In this document: one piece after another, positions 34,570-43,981 of the stretch
Position numbering within the stretch: the first letter of the stretch is position 1
How the letters are laid out: each line of letters starts with the position of its first letter
DNA from: Pseudobacteroides cellulosolvens ATCC 35603 = DSM 2933
Lineage (GTDB): Bacteria > Bacillota > Clostridia > Acetivibrionales > DSM-2933
Assembly: GCF_001262605.1 (NCBI RefSeq)
Contig: NZ_LGTC01000001.1
Location: 2,585,501-2,649,500, forward strand
DNA: 64,000 nt
Direction of reading: 5' to 3'
Program-made: the position numbers and the translations under genes
The notes under the pieces: model-generated
The model's database searches: none
What the model was told of the DNA's origin: nothing
What the model saw: only the letters and a program-made list of their open reading frames with translations

Positions 34570-34770
34570 GTACAAGCTTGAAAGTATGAAAGGTATAAAT
34601 ACAGTGACAGCAGCCGGAATAATAGCTAAAAATCGGTGATATATCAAGCTTTCCAGATGCCGATGCTCTGGCAGCTTATGCTGGGATATGGTCGATGAGA
34701 TATTCTACAGGACAGACAAATAAGAATTTCAGCAACAAACTTGGTAATAGGAATCTAGTATAATAAATAA
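34570..34770 (+). pseudogene. IS110-family transposase vestige
   Basis: The C-terminal domain is recognisable in pieces: LESMKGINTVTAAGIIAK, then after a 1-nt shift GDISSFPDADALAAYAGI, then TNKNFSNKLGNRNL. Stops and frameshifts mark it as decayed. It is not a copy of the nearby intact element. Confidence 0.75.
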
Positions 34771-34823
34771 CATCCAGTAAATTGGTGCTATTGGCGGTTG
34801 ATAAGCATTAAGGAGGAGTTATT

Positions 34824-35213
34824 ATGACAATTTTACTAAACTATATAAGTTATTTTATTAATGATAAAAATGAATTTTATACATGGGCTCCATCTAGAAA
34901 AGACGAAGATGGGAGGCTAGTTCAAATTGGCTATCCGATTTATAAAGAAAGATTCATGGACTTTATAAAGGATGCGGGTAAATCTAGTTTCCTTAAACAG
35001 GATTATCTTGATATCATTAGTCGACGGACTCCAAAAGGTGCTAATCTAAAAGACTTTATTGATATGGCGGATGAAGAACTTTTTTATGCTATTTTTACCT
35101 ATTTTATAAGAGGTGAAAGATTCCGTGATGGTTTATGGGCCAAAGCGATAGATGACAAGGTATCTTTAAAGATTTTATTGAAATTGCAACTTTTGCAGGG
35201 GTCAAATACATAG
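34824..35213 (+). CDS. DUF6508-like protein
   Basis: 129 residues with AAGGAGGAGTTATT before the ATG. VQIGYPIYKERFMDFIKDA and FTYFIRGERFRDGLWAKAIDDKV match my memory of DUF6508, a small orphan family common near toxin-immunity genes. No catalytic motif. Confidence 0.55.
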   Translation: MTILLNYISYFINDKNEFYTWAPSRKDEDGRLVQIGYPIYKERFMDFIKDAGKSSFLKQDYLDIISRRTPKGANLKDFIDMADEELFYAIFTYFIRGERFRDGLWAKAIDDKVSLKILLKLQLLQGSNT

Positions 35214-35461
35214 TTTTCTAAACATAATAGTTATATGGAAAGCCATTAAGGAATATCAGCGAGACAGAGACTTTATTTTATATTCTTTTAAAATAGGATG
35301 GCGGTTAAATTTACAGAAAATACAACATTGGAAATTTTGCTGCGGCTGGAAACCATCAGATAACATCAGCTGTGGACCTATTCATAGAAATCCAGACATT
35401 TCAAAATCCATCCCATAATGATATAATGAGTTAAAAACTTTATGTAAAGGAATTTAAAATT

Positions 35462-35662
35462 ATGAAAGCTTTAAAAATAATAATTACAATTTTTTTATCT
35501 ATTGGAACGATAAGTGCAATAAAGGGATTTATAGAAAAAATATTATCAGCGAACAATGATACTTCATACAATATTGGATATTCCATCGGTTCATTAATAG
35601 TTGCAACCGTATTTATTGTTATCATTGTAAAGCTGATTCAAAGTATAAAGAATGATTTCTAG
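35462..35662 (+). CDS. small membrane protein
   Basis: 66 residues with AAAGGAATT upstream. Two hydrophobic segments (about 4-20 and 37-58) suggest a two-pass membrane peptide. Unknown function. Confidence 0.5.
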   Translation: MKALKIIITIFLSIGTISAIKGFIEKILSANNDTSYNIGYSIGSLIVATVFIVIIVKLIQSIKNDF

Positions 35663-35704
35663 ATCGATATTCGAGTTAGCAAAAGAGTATTGGGGTGGCT
35701 GGTT

Positions 35705-35917
35705 ATGGTATTCTGTCCTTTTTGTGAAGGCCAAGGACTGATTTGTAAAGCAGATATCGTAGGTAAAAACATACAGATTTATATTTGTGAAGAATGTGAT
35801 TCTATGTGGAAGACCCCAAAAATAGAAAAAGAAAACTGTTATGGTTTTGGAGACTTTATGAAGGAAATTGGTCTAAAAGGTTTGTGGAGTGAATTACAAA
35901 ATGTAGAAAGACTTTAG
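35705..35917 (+). CDS. small zinc-ribbon protein
   Basis: 70 residues from the ATG at 35705 (GGGGTGG upstream). CPFCEGQG and CEECDSMW form a probable zinc ribbon. The C-terminus is helical. Function unknown. Confidence 0.5.
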   Translation: MVFCPFCEGQGLICKADIVGKNIQIYICEECDSMWKTPKIEKENCYGFGDFMKEIGLKGLWSELQNVERL

Positions 35918-35934
35918 TTTTAAAAAGGTCATAA

Positions 35935-36318
35935 ATGTGCTTGATACACGTTTCTGAAAACCAACAGAGAATATCAGAAGGCCAACCTGACAGAACAAAA
36001 AAGGAAGAAAAGACACTAACCTACTTCAATGACTCTCTTAAAAGGGTACATAAACCCCAAAAGAACCTTAAAGATTCTATTACAAGCAAATGGCATGAAA
36101 TATTAGACAGACTTAATGCTTGTAATTGTGAACTTTGTGGACACACAAGTAATAGTTATAAAGACTTTGTTGTCCACCATGTAAGAAAACTTAAACAGGT
36201 TCTGGAAAAGTATAAAGTACCGGGTTTTGTACCTCCCCTATGGGTTCAGGTCATGGAAGGGATAAATAGAAAAACTCTAGTGGTATGTAAGCAATGCCAT
36301 AAACTTATTCATGATTAA
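35935..36318 (+). pseudogene. group II intron protein remnant, C-terminal HNH domain
   Basis: Residues 60-127 carry an HNH endonuclease module (CELCGHTSN, VHHVRKLK, RKTLVVCKQCHKLIH) typical of the C-terminus of group II intron reverse transcriptase/maturases. The reverse transcriptase and maturase domains are absent. Intron domain V follows directly. Confidence 0.8.
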
Positions 36319-36347
36319 TAGCTGTTTCAACCTCAGAAACGGCTGGC

Positions 36348-36425
36348 GAGCCGGATACATCGAAAGGTGTCCGTCCGGTTCTGAGGGAGGGTTGTGGAGA
36401 CCTGTCGATGAATAAGGCGTCACAA
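36348..36425 (+). ncRNA. group II intron domains V and VI (remnant)
   Basis: Domain V is seen at 36348-36381: GAGCCGGATAC, GAAA tetraloop, then GTCCGTCCGGTTC. It is followed by a domain VI-like hairpin GGGAGGGTTGTGGAGACC with a bulged A region before CACAATCCC. The 5' domains are missing, so it cannot self-splice. Confidence 0.75.
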
Positions 36426-36465
36426 TCCCTATTCCTTTCTTAGGTTGTAATTCTTTTAAAAAAAT

Positions 36466-36508
36466 CCTGCCAATAATATTAACTATTAGCTAAATATAAT
36501 TGGCAGGA
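36466..36508 (-). terminator. intrinsic terminator
   Basis: CCTGCCAAT pairs with ATTGGCAGG; on the minus strand the stem is followed by ATTTTTTTAAAAG. It serves the toroid-like gene upstream on the minus strand. Confidence 0.7.
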
Positions 36509-36552
36509 AGGTTATTCTGTATCATTATTCTTAAATTTTAATAATTAATGAT

Positions 36553-37446
36553 TTATAAATCAAATTGGTAATATTCCAATACCTCTCTTGCTCTGTTTGT
36601 TACAAATTCATTTCCATAACTCTTTTTTCCTATAGGTATTATTAAATCTTTTACTTGTCGCTCTATTTTCCAAGTTAAATCAGAACCCATTTTATTTTTA
36701 AGCAAATTAAGAGCCCTTTGAATATGTACAGATTTTACTTGCTCTCTTTTCAAAAGCCACAATATTTCAAGAAAATCACCTTGATACATATTAGGAAATG
36801 TTAGGTGCTTAATATTGGTGTGAATATATTCGGATTTGTTATGAGAACTGAAACATACTTCGTGGAGCAAAATAAAATCGATGCATTTAGATATTAATCC
36901 TTGTACCTCATCTGAACGTTTATCTGTCCGTATAAAAGATAATCCTTTAAGAAGTTTAACGACTCCCCAATAACAGGTATGTTTCCCGTAACAGCTTCGA
37001 TTGAAACAATAAGGAAATGATGATGGTGTCACAAAATCGCCATCATCAAACCTTTGATACTGTGAAAAAAAATCAACAACTTTATCAATAACGTCTTCTT
37101 TTCCATATTCAAAATACGAATATAAATATAACATATTTCCATTCAGGCATGGTATTGGGAAGTGACTTTTTCCTATGGTAAAAATCCCTATCTGTTTATC
37201 AAAGAAATGATCGGATATTATTTTTAAAGGCTTAAGAAAGCTTTTATTTTTGATATCGGTATTTATATCGGCTAAAAGAATTAGTGTCCACAATGTTGAC
37301 TTATAATTGGGTACATAATAATTTAATGCAGGGAAATACCTATCACCTTCACCAAGAACATTCCAACACTCATTTTCATCTTGCAACTCCAATATTTTAG
37401 ATGTAATAATTTTACTTATTTTCTCAAGCATAGATATCTTGCTCAT
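36553..37446 (-). CDS. prenyltransferase/squalene-cyclase-like toroid protein
   Basis: 297 residues with repeated helix-pair motifs (WTLILLADINTD, YKSTLW, GNMLYLYSYF, CYWGVVKLLKGLSF, GDFLEILWLLKREQV) typical of the alpha/alpha-toroid of terpene cyclases and prenyltransferases. No DXDD or QW catalytic motif is evident, so catalysis is doubtful. It is 27 nt downstream of the DUF4332-like gene, with a terminator after it. Confidence 0.55.
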   Translation of the reverse strand: MSKISMLEKISKIITSKILELQDENECWNVLGEGDRYFPALNYYVPNYKSTLWTLILLADINTDIKNKSFLKPLKIISDHFFDKQIGIFTIGKSHFPIPCLNGNMLYLYSYFEYGKEDVIDKVVDFFSQYQRFDDGDFVTPSSFPYCFNRSCYGKHTCYWGVVKLLKGLSFIRTDKRSDEVQGLISKCIDFILLHEVCFSSHNKSEYIHTNIKHLTFPNMYQGDFLEILWLLKREQVKSVHIQRALNLLKNKMGSDLTWKIERQVKDLIIPIGKKSYGNEFVTNRAREVLEYYQFDL

Positions 37447-37473
37447 ATTGATATCCTCAGTAAACCTCCAAAG

Positions 37474-38154
37474 TTATTCAACTGCATTTTCAATATTAAA
37501 AATAATCCTTGCAAAGTCAATACAGAATTGCATATCTTTTGTACCAAGCTTCGCTTTATAGTATTGTTTAATATCATTGACCTCAGATACCTTTATAAGC
37601 ATTTCTTCAGCATTCGTGCTCGCTATATCAGTTACGGACTTATATCCTGCATCAAAAAAGCTTTTTGCTGCAACTGCTCCAACACCATTTATTCTGACAA
37701 GGTCACAAAGGCAATATAGTTCTTGTGCTTTATCTAATGTAATTGGTATTCTTTGCGTAATTACATTCCTATCTTTCAAAGAATAATAGAATTCATAATA
37801 ATCCTTTGAAGATTTAATCCCAGCGGTCATCAGTACGTTAATAGTTTTTTCATCAACATCTGGAAACTCTTTGATTAAAACTGTTTTTGGCTCAATGCTG
37901 CCAATCTCACGTCTTAATATTGTTAGGTAATCTTTCGACAATCCAGACTTTTGAGCAAACTCACCAAGCTTTTTAGTAGTTGATAAAGCTTTCTTCAATT
38001 CATCTAAATTTTTAATTTTACAACTATGCATGGCATCAAAACTGAAATCCATGTCTTGATGCAGTATTTTTCTACTTGGAAGCAAATATTGATTTTTTAG
38101 AATCTCCTTATATGCTTCTATTGATATTATACTCAAATCCAAAGAGTACCCCAT
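37474..38154 (-). CDS. DUF4332-like helix-hairpin-helix protein
   Basis: 226 residues. Two helix-hairpin-helix patterns (FPDVDEKTINVLMTAGIKS and LVRINGVGAVAAKSFFDAGYKSVTDIA, about residues 110-195) are like DUF4332, which is thought to contact DNA or act as a scaffold. No nuclease motif. It is probably cotranscribed with the toroid gene. Confidence 0.65.
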   Translation of the reverse strand: MGYSLDLSIISIEAYKEILKNQYLLPSRKILHQDMDFSFDAMHSCKIKNLDELKKALSTTKKLGEFAQKSGLSKDYLTILRREIGSIEPKTVLIKEFPDVDEKTINVLMTAGIKSSKDYYEFYYSLKDRNVITQRIPITLDKAQELYCLCDLVRINGVGAVAAKSFFDAGYKSVTDIASTNAEEMLIKVSEVNDIKQYYKAKLGTKDMQFCIDFARIIFNIENAVE

Positions 38155-38350
38155 ATTATTTGCTCCTGTCCCTTTTAGCTATATTCTTTTCCCCTAACTA
38201 TAATCTCAACAAAATGAACTCTTTTTTACTCCAATTTTCATTAAAGTATAAACGTCATTTATGCCAACTCCCACTAATATCACACTACCTATATTTAGTA
38301 ATTTACTCAAATCATCTATAAACACATCTCTCATTCCGTTGTTTTTTAGA

Positions 38351-38689
38351 TTAATATTTTCCATGTGCATTCTTCCATGTATCTGCAATATTAAGAAAAG
38401 CTTCATATCCATACATCCTGATATAATCGGTTGCTTGCTTATACTTTCTATATTTATAGCTGTTTTTATTGTAAAAGTCATTAACGGTGCTACAGGAACT
38501 ATATTCATTGCAATCAGCACAGGATTGTTGTTTTCTATTAATGCAGCAAACCTTTATTCTGCATTTTGCTTTCAAAATATCTCTTTCACCGTCTTCATAA
38601 CCAATTTTACATCCCTTGCATGTCTGATCTTTTAATACAGGACATGTTCCGCAATAAGCTCCACAACAGCCTACATCTAAAATGGACAT
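38351..38689 (-). CDS. DUF3795 cysteine-rich protein
   Basis: 112 residues from an ATG at 38689 with AAGGAGAATG. The cysteine pattern CCGAYCGTCPVLKDQTCKGC, KCRIKVCC and SCADCNEYSSC is characteristic of DUF3795 and probably binds metal. Function unknown. Confidence 0.8.
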   Translation of the reverse strand: MSILDVGCCGAYCGTCPVLKDQTCKGCKIGYEDGERDILKAKCRIKVCCINRKQQSCADCNEYSSCSTVNDFYNKNSYKYRKYKQATDYIRMYGYEAFLNIADTWKNAHGKY

Positions 38690-38826
38690 TATCATTCTCC
38701 TTGTCTTATTGTCAAATCAACATCAATGAAATAATCTCAATTATCAACAATCATTTTATAACAACAAATATTAACCCCATAAACCTATTTTATCATAATA
38801 TCCATTTTCGTCCATAAGAACTCTTA

Positions 38827-39219
38827 TTACATTGCATTTTTATCCAAAACAAAACTGTCAAAAACTTTATCTTTCTCCTCATCCTTGAGCCATCTTGCCG
38901 ACCCATGCTGATACTGACCTACTGGCACAGGTGTCTTTATTTCCGGAGTAATCTCTACTAAATTAGACTGATATGGCCTTAAATTAGTGAAAAAGAACAT
39001 TACGGCCATCACAACCACAAGCCCTTGAAAAAATAGAAACAGCATCAGGTGTTGCTTACTATTTGCCATACTCTTTAAGCACTCCATTACAGAAAACAAC
39101 TTTAAAGTTGTACTTTGTCTTGATAGTACGGAATGCACAGAAGTTGTAAAAAAGATGTTAATAAGTCCTCCAATAGTAAAAATTAATGTGCAGATTATTA
39201 ATTTTGCCTTGGTCTTCAT
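38827..39219 (-). CDS. membrane protein
   Basis: 130 residues with two membrane segments (about 7-28 and 57-78) and a polar C-terminus. Its ATG overlaps the stop of the 66-aa gene by 4 nt. Probably part of the decayed plasmid-like block. Unknown function. Confidence 0.5.
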   Translation of the reverse strand: MKTKAKLIICTLIFTIGGLINIFFTTSVHSVLSRQSTTLKLFSVMECLKSMANSKQHLMLFLFFQGLVVVMAVMFFFTNLRPYQSNLVEITPEIKTPVPVGQYQHGSARWLKDEEKDKVFDSFVLDKNAM

Positions 39220-39416
39220 CTCTCCAAGTCCTCACTTTTATCAATCTCAAGTTCAAAATCAATTTCATTAAATGTTTCAAATCCTATATCAATATCTACA
39301 TCATCCAATTGCTTTAGAGTATCCTGCTTAGCAATAAATTCTGGATTATTGAAAATTCCCTGTTCAATTAATTCATCTGCAGCAATAGAAGAGGAAAAGT
39401 CATCTATAAAGCACAA
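39216..39416 (-). CDS. small acidic protein
   Basis: 66 residues, strongly acidic, coupled to the membrane-protein gene by overlap. No motif recognised. Confidence 0.4.
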   Translation of the reverse strand: MCFIDDFSSSIAADELIEQGIFNNPEFIAKQDTLKQLDDVDIDIGFETFNEIDFELEIDKSEDLER

Positions 39417-39419
39417 GTT

Positions 39420-39709
39420 TTAACCATATTCTTCTGCAATATCGATTACATTTTGGGGTAATACTTCTTCTGCCATTTTCTTTGGCATCATTATCCCTTT
39501 GTGATTGGTACCAACAATTTCATAGACACCAATAGCAATTTCAGCACAGGTAATTATATTACCCCAAATATTAGCATGGCCTGCTATCTTGCATTTATTT
39601 CACCCCCATACAAATTCTCAAATTGTTTATTAAGATTGCTTTTAACATCAAATTTTCTTATTGTAAGTTGATTAAAAAAGCTTTTGTAAAAGTCCATTTT
39701 AGCACGCAT
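39420..39709 (-). pseudogene. frameshifted small gene of plasmid-like block
   Basis: An ATG at 39709 opens 37 codons (ending GGEINAR). In another frame KCKIAGHANIWGNIITCAEI and onward run to a TAA at 39420. The two join at GAAATAAATGCAAG with a 1-nt shift, giving one product of about 97 residues. No family recognised. Confidence 0.55.
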
Positions 39710-39713
39710 TGAA

Positions 39714-39908
39714 TTACCTCCCGTTCAAAACAGCATTGTTTAAGTTCATAGACTTCATTTTGTTTTTGTTTTTCTCCAATTCTTTTTGCATAAAGCATTT
39801 ATCGCCTGTTTGTGGAAACATACAGCTTGGCTTTGTCAATTCCAAAATAAAAGGACACCCTCGGCAAGGATGTCCCTCAGGATACTGATATACTATTGTA
39901 CATGACAT
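39714..39908 (-). CDS. small cysteine-rich protein
   Basis: 64 residues with CRGCPF and further cysteines at CMF and CFM, suggesting metal binding. Located between the broken small gene and an 89-aa gene downstream of parB. Confidence 0.5.
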   Translation of the reverse strand: MSCTIVYQYPEGHPCRGCPFILELTKPSCMFPQTGDKCFMQKELEKNKNKMKSMNLNNAVLNGR

Positions 39909-39947
39909 TTTTCTCTTTTCCTTTCTGAAATATAAAAGTATGGCGAA

Positions 39948-40217
39948 TCATTTCCCCATACCTTTGTCTCTGTTTCTTAAATATAATTCTTTCTTTGCTC
40001 GTTTTGATAGCTCTGTACTTTCAGCTTTTTGTCTATCAATATAATCAGTATTTAAATCATCAACATGCTGCTCTATCATTATTAAAATCTCACAAATCAT
40101 TTGCTGTGCCTTGTAAGATTTATACTCCTTGGAATATTCCAGTTTTGAAAGTTCAAATTCCTTATTTGCCAGTGTTTTAATTACAGCAATCAAACGGTTT
40201 GCAATCAGCTTGTCCAT
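39948..40217 (-). CDS. hypothetical helical protein
   Basis: 89 residues, helical and charged, 3 nt downstream of the truncated parB. Position suggests a plasmid accessory gene. No motif. Confidence 0.5.
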   Translation of the reverse strand: MDKLIANRLIAVIKTLANKEFELSKLEYSKEYKSYKAQQMICEILIMIEQHVDDLNTDYIDRQKAESTELSKRAKKELYLRNRDKGMGK

Positions 40218-40220
40218 TTC

Positions 40221-40541
40221 TTATATTGCTTTATCTTTATGCCTTGCCTCATTCATTCGATTGTGTCCGGCAAGCATTTCATACTCAAAACCATCTTCAC
40301 CACATTCAATTTTCCTCACTATCATGGGAGCCAAAATACCATTTGCCTTTATGCTTTCAACCAAGTCATCAAGCCGTTCATCACTATATAACCTGAATGG
40401 ATGATTTTGATAGGGGCGAATTTTGTTGAATGTTATGGTTAGAAATACCTTATCATTTGCTTGAATTGGTAATGTTGGTTCATCTGCCATTAATAATTCA
40501 TCTAGGGATTTAACTTTCTTTGCAGTTGGTCTAGTTACCAT
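40221..40541 (-). pseudogene. truncated parB (N-terminal part)
   Basis: 106 residues covering only the ParB/Srx N-terminal domain: FNKIRPYQNHPFRLYSDERL, LVESIKANGILAPMIVR and LAGHNRMNEARH. ParB proteins are normally 200-300 residues with a helix-turn-helix and a dimer domain, both absent. It overlaps the end of parA by 11 nt. Confidence 0.75.
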
Positions 40542-41321
40542 TCATTATCAACTCCTTTGCCACTTCATTATAAGCAATTCCAGCCTTTGATTTCCTGTCA
40601 AAATCAACAATACTCATACCATATCTATTGGCTTCTCCAACTCTAATGGAACGTGGAATATGTACTTTAAATATCTTCATTCCATTTTTATATGCTTCTA
40701 TTACCTCTTCACAGACTTCTCTATGAAGATTTGTCTGCATGTCACACATAGTCAGAAGGATTCCCTCAAACTGAATTTTCGGATTGATTCTTTTTCTTAT
40801 CTTCAAGATGGTCTTTGTTAAGTCTGTGAGTCCCATCGTAGCATAATACTCAGGATTAATTGGAATAATCACACTGTCAGCAGCTGATAAAGCGTTGATA
40901 GTAAGTGGTCCTAAAGATGGATTTGTATCAATGAGAATATAATCATAATCCTTTCTAAGTGGTTCCAGGATATTGGCAAGTAGCTTCTCACTTCCCATTT
41001 CCATACGTAAGTTGGCTTCAACTACCGATAAATGAATACTTCTTGGAATAAAGTCCACATTTCCACGAGCATAAATGTATTCCGCTGGATATGGAAGCAG
41101 TTCCTCATCCATAGCCTTGTACATTATCTCGGCGATTGTGGTTGTTATTTTAATATTCTCATCTGCAAATGATGATGTAAGGTTGGATTGCGGGTCGAAA
41201 TCTAAAGCCAGCACCTTCTTTCCCTGCTTCCAAGTGAATATGCCATATTCCTTACACTGGTGGTCTTGGCTACACCACCTTTTTGGTTTGCAACTGCTAT
41301 AATCTTTGCATTCGTAGACAC
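40531..41321 (-). pseudogene. parA partition ATPase with N-terminal frameshift
   Basis: From a GTG at 41321 (AGAAGG upstream) the frame gives the Walker A motif NQKGGVAKTT and stops shortly after. One base is missing near 41226-41232 in GGAAGCAGGG. In the next frame VLALDFDPQSNLTSSF and the remainder, including DYILIDTNPSLGPLTINALS, run to 40531. ParA is the ATPase of plasmid and chromosome partition. Confidence 0.85.
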
Positions 41322-41340
41322 CCTTCTTTCTTAATCTTCA

Positions 41341-41480
41341 TTTTATGTTTTACACTTAATAATTTAATATTACACTATAAAGTTTGATTTTGCAATAACA
41401 ACCAAACTTTAAAATGTGTACTTATTTGTTATTATTGATAATACACACCATTAAGTGTATATTATTAATGAGGATGGTGA
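41341..41480. promoter_or_regulatory. divergent control region of parA and XRE gene
   Basis: Repeats ACACTTAATAAT and ATTAAGTGTATATTATTAAT are in inverse orientation, with TATTACACT and AATACACACC between them. They may be operator or promoter sites for the divergent regulator and parA. Confidence 0.4.
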
Positions 41481-41486
41481 TCAAAA

Positions 41487-41702
41487 ATGCCCTTTACAAT
41501 GGGTGAAAAAATTCGTATATTGGCAAAAAGAAAAAAAGTATCCATATCAGAACTGGCTACTTTAATTGGTACTACTAATCAAAATTTATCTAATAAATTG
41601 ACCCGGGATAATTTCTCAGAAAAAGAGCTTAAGCAAATTGCCGAAGCTCTTGGGTGCAAGTTTGAGGGATTTTTTATTTTTGATGATGGGGAGAGAGTGT
41701 AA
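41487..41702 (+). CDS. XRE/Cro-family transcriptional regulator
   Basis: 71 residues with a helix-turn-helix (VSISELATLIGTTNQNLSNKL) and a C-terminal EALGCKFEGFFIF. It is divergent from parA and is probably the repressor of the plasmid-type block. Confidence 0.85.
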   Translation: MPFTMGEKIRILAKRKKVSISELATLIGTTNQNLSNKLTRDNFSEKELKQIAEALGCKFEGFFIFDDGERV

Positions 41703-41802
41703 ATATTCCAATCCACAAAACACAAAAAGTCATTATATTTTTAAGATCCCTTGAAGTAACAGCCTTTAAACAACAAATAATATCTTCAACCATTTATAAC
41801 AT

Positions 41803-42516
41803 TCAGGTGAATGTGCAGATGAAATATTCGGCGGGTACCCATGGTTTCATAAGGAAGAACTCTTTAACCTTGAAACCTTCCCATGGTCACCTTATGTTAA
41901 CGAACGCAGAAGCATTTTATCCCCGGAAGTCAATAACATATTAAATCTCGACGAATATGCCTATACAAAGTATAAAGCTACCATTGATGAAGCCCCTCTA
42001 CTTCCAGGTGAATCTCCAATTGAATCAAGACGGCGTCAAATTTTTTACTTGAATATCAACTGGTTCATGTCAACATTACTAGACAGAAAAGACCGTATGA
42101 GCATGTCCACAGGCTTGGAAGTCCGAGTACCATTTTGCGATCACCGCCTTGTGCAGTATGTATGGAATATACCATGGGACATGAAAATGCACGGAAACAG
42201 GGAAAAAGGCATACTACGGCAAGCACTTTACGGCATACTGCCTGATGATGTAATACAAAGAAAGAAGAGCCCATATCCTAAGACACATAATCCTGCATAT
42301 GAAAATATCGTAAGACAATGGCTTATTGATATACTAAACGATACTACATCACCTGTAAACCAATTAATTAATGTGGAAGAAGTACGCAAAATAGCTGAGG
42401 GAAGCTCCGACTACGGGAGGCCATGGTTTGGCCAGCTTATGGCTGGACCGCAGCTTATGGCATATTTGATTCAAGTTAATCTGTGGCTAAAGCACTATAA
42501 AATATCAATAATTTAA
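41803..42516 (+). pseudogene. asparagine synthetase remnant (C-terminal part)
   Basis: The frame begins inside the synthetase domain with SGECADEIFGGYPWF and continues LDRKDRMSMSTGLEVRVPFCDHRLV and EKGILRQAL to the stop. The glutaminase domain and the first half of the synthetase domain are gone and a stop lies two codons upstream. The stop codon abuts the IS982 element, whose target duplication preserves it. Confidence 0.85.
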
Positions 42517-43643
42517 CGTGAGTTCGATAATATGATTGTAATAAGAATGAAACAGAAATGAAAAATGAAGCTCCTGTCCAAATCTGTATAATCAATGTTG
42601 GCAACAAATTTAACAGAGGGGATGGAGCTTCATGGAAGATTTACTTATTAAAATTTTCTGCGATACTGATGATTTTTGCATTAGGCTCGACAACTATTTA
42701 AAGCATCATTTGGTTACTGATAATAGACTGCAGGAACCTAACCTCTTTAACATTTCAAGAATGATGACATTAAGTGAAGTAATGACAATAACAATATATT
42801 TTCATCATTCGAGTTATAGAAACTTTAAGCATTATTATAAAGAATTTGTCTGTAAAAGATTAAATGGGTACTTTCCGAGCCTTGTAAGTTATACAAGGTT
42901 TGTAGAGTTAATGCAACAAGCACTAATTCCATTAATATTATACACACAAAAATATAGACTAGGCAAGACAACAGGAATTTCCTTTATTGACTCTACGACA
43001 TTAGATGTTTGTGATAACAGAAGAATTCACTCTCACAAAGTTTTTAAAGAGATTGCTCAGAGAGGTAAATCTTCTACAGGTTGGTTCTATGGGTTTAAGC
43101 TGCACATTGTAGTAAATGAAATAGGAGAAATTTTATCATTCTTTTTAACACCGGGTGATATAGATGATAGAGACTCAAAGGTAATAGATATACTTACAAA
43201 AGACCTGTTTGGAAAACTTTTTGGAGATAAGGGTTATTTATCACAGCCTTTATTTAAAAAGTTGTATAACCGAGGGATAAAACTAATAACCAAGTTAAAA
43301 AAGAACATGAAAAATAAGCTAATTGATATAGAAGAAAAGCTTCTTCTCAGAAAGAGAGCTCTTATTGAGACAATAAATGATTTTCTGAAAAATACTTGCC
43401 AGATTGAACATACTAGGCATAGAAGCTTTACAAACTTTTTAACTAATGTCGTAGCTGGTATTGCTGCTTATAGCTTCTTACCGAATAAACCAAGCTTAAA
43501 GTTTAGTAAAAGCGTTCTTGTTGCCACACTTTAAGGCTGCTTTTCATAATAAAAAAGGCTCTAAAATTCAAGATACTAAAGCCTTACTTAATTATAATCT
43601 ATAGATATGGTTAATTATGGCACTTGTTATATCGAACTCACGT
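42516..43643 (+). mobile_element. IS982-family insertion sequence with 7-bp target duplication
   Basis: Ends ACGTGAGTTCGATA and TATCGAACTCACGT form a 14-bp inverted repeat. Flanks 42509-42515 and 43644-43650 are both TAATTTA. The target duplication indicates recent insertion. Confidence 0.93.
42632..43534 (+). CDS. IS982 family transposase
   Basis: 300 residues with a DDE layout: GISFIDSTTLDVCDNRR, KLFGDKGYLSQPLF and IDIEEKLLLRKRALIETINDF. Start preceded by AGAGGGGATGG. Intact. Confidence 0.92.
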   Translation: MEDLLIKIFCDTDDFCIRLDNYLKHHLVTDNRLQEPNLFNISRMMTLSEVMTITIYFHHSSYRNFKHYYKEFVCKRLNGYFPSLVSYTRFVELMQQALIPLILYTQKYRLGKTTGISFIDSTTLDVCDNRRIHSHKVFKEIAQRGKSSTGWFYGFKLHIVVNEIGEILSFFLTPGDIDDRDSKVIDILTKDLFGKLFGDKGYLSQPLFKKLYNRGIKLITKLKKNMKNKLIDIEEKLLLRKRALIETINDFLKNTCQIEHTRHRSFTNFLTNVVAGIAAYSFLPNKPSLKFSKSVLVATL

Positions 43644-43673
43644 TAATTTAAGTATTATTAAAAACTTGTCAAT

Positions 43674-43753
43674 TGGGCATTTCAAAAATCTGTATTAAAG
43701 GTCATTACTATAACATCACATTTTGCATAAATATACAGATTTTTGAAACGCCC
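43674..43753. repeat. MITE-like inverted repeat, copy 1
   Basis: GGGCATTTCAAAAATCTGTAT is matched by an inverse copy ending TTTTTGAAACGCCC, about 38 nt apart. A related element lies at 48945-49018. Confidence 0.65.
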
Positions 43754-43807
43754 TTCATTAAGGCATGAATGAAAAATATTAATCAATTTAATAAAATTGT
43801 CGGTAAT

Positions 43808-43981
43808 CTATTTATTTTCACCTCTAATGCAAACCTCCAGGTTAAGACGGTTAAAGTTTTCTTCAATATTAAGCTTTGTTACGTTAATACCTTTTAGCTT
43901 GAAAACCCTTAGCAAATCCTTTTTTATTTTTTCTGAAACATTATCTCCATGCCTTTTAAAAATCAATTTACTTATAAACAT
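43808..43981 (-). CDS. 57-aa hypothetical protein
   Basis: 57 residues with an ATG at 43981 preceded by CGGAGGATAAA, which is a strong site. A helix DNVSEKIKKDLLRVFKLKG is followed by strands. It is basic. No family recognised. Confidence 0.6.
   Translation of the reverse strand: MFISKLIFKRHGDNVSEKIKKDLLRVFKLKGINVTKLNIEENFNRLNLEVCIRGENK

Noticed and set aside
38206..38520. Minus-strand 104-aa ORF overlapping DUF3795
   Set aside because: It overlaps the well-supported DUF3795 gene in another frame and has no ribosome site.
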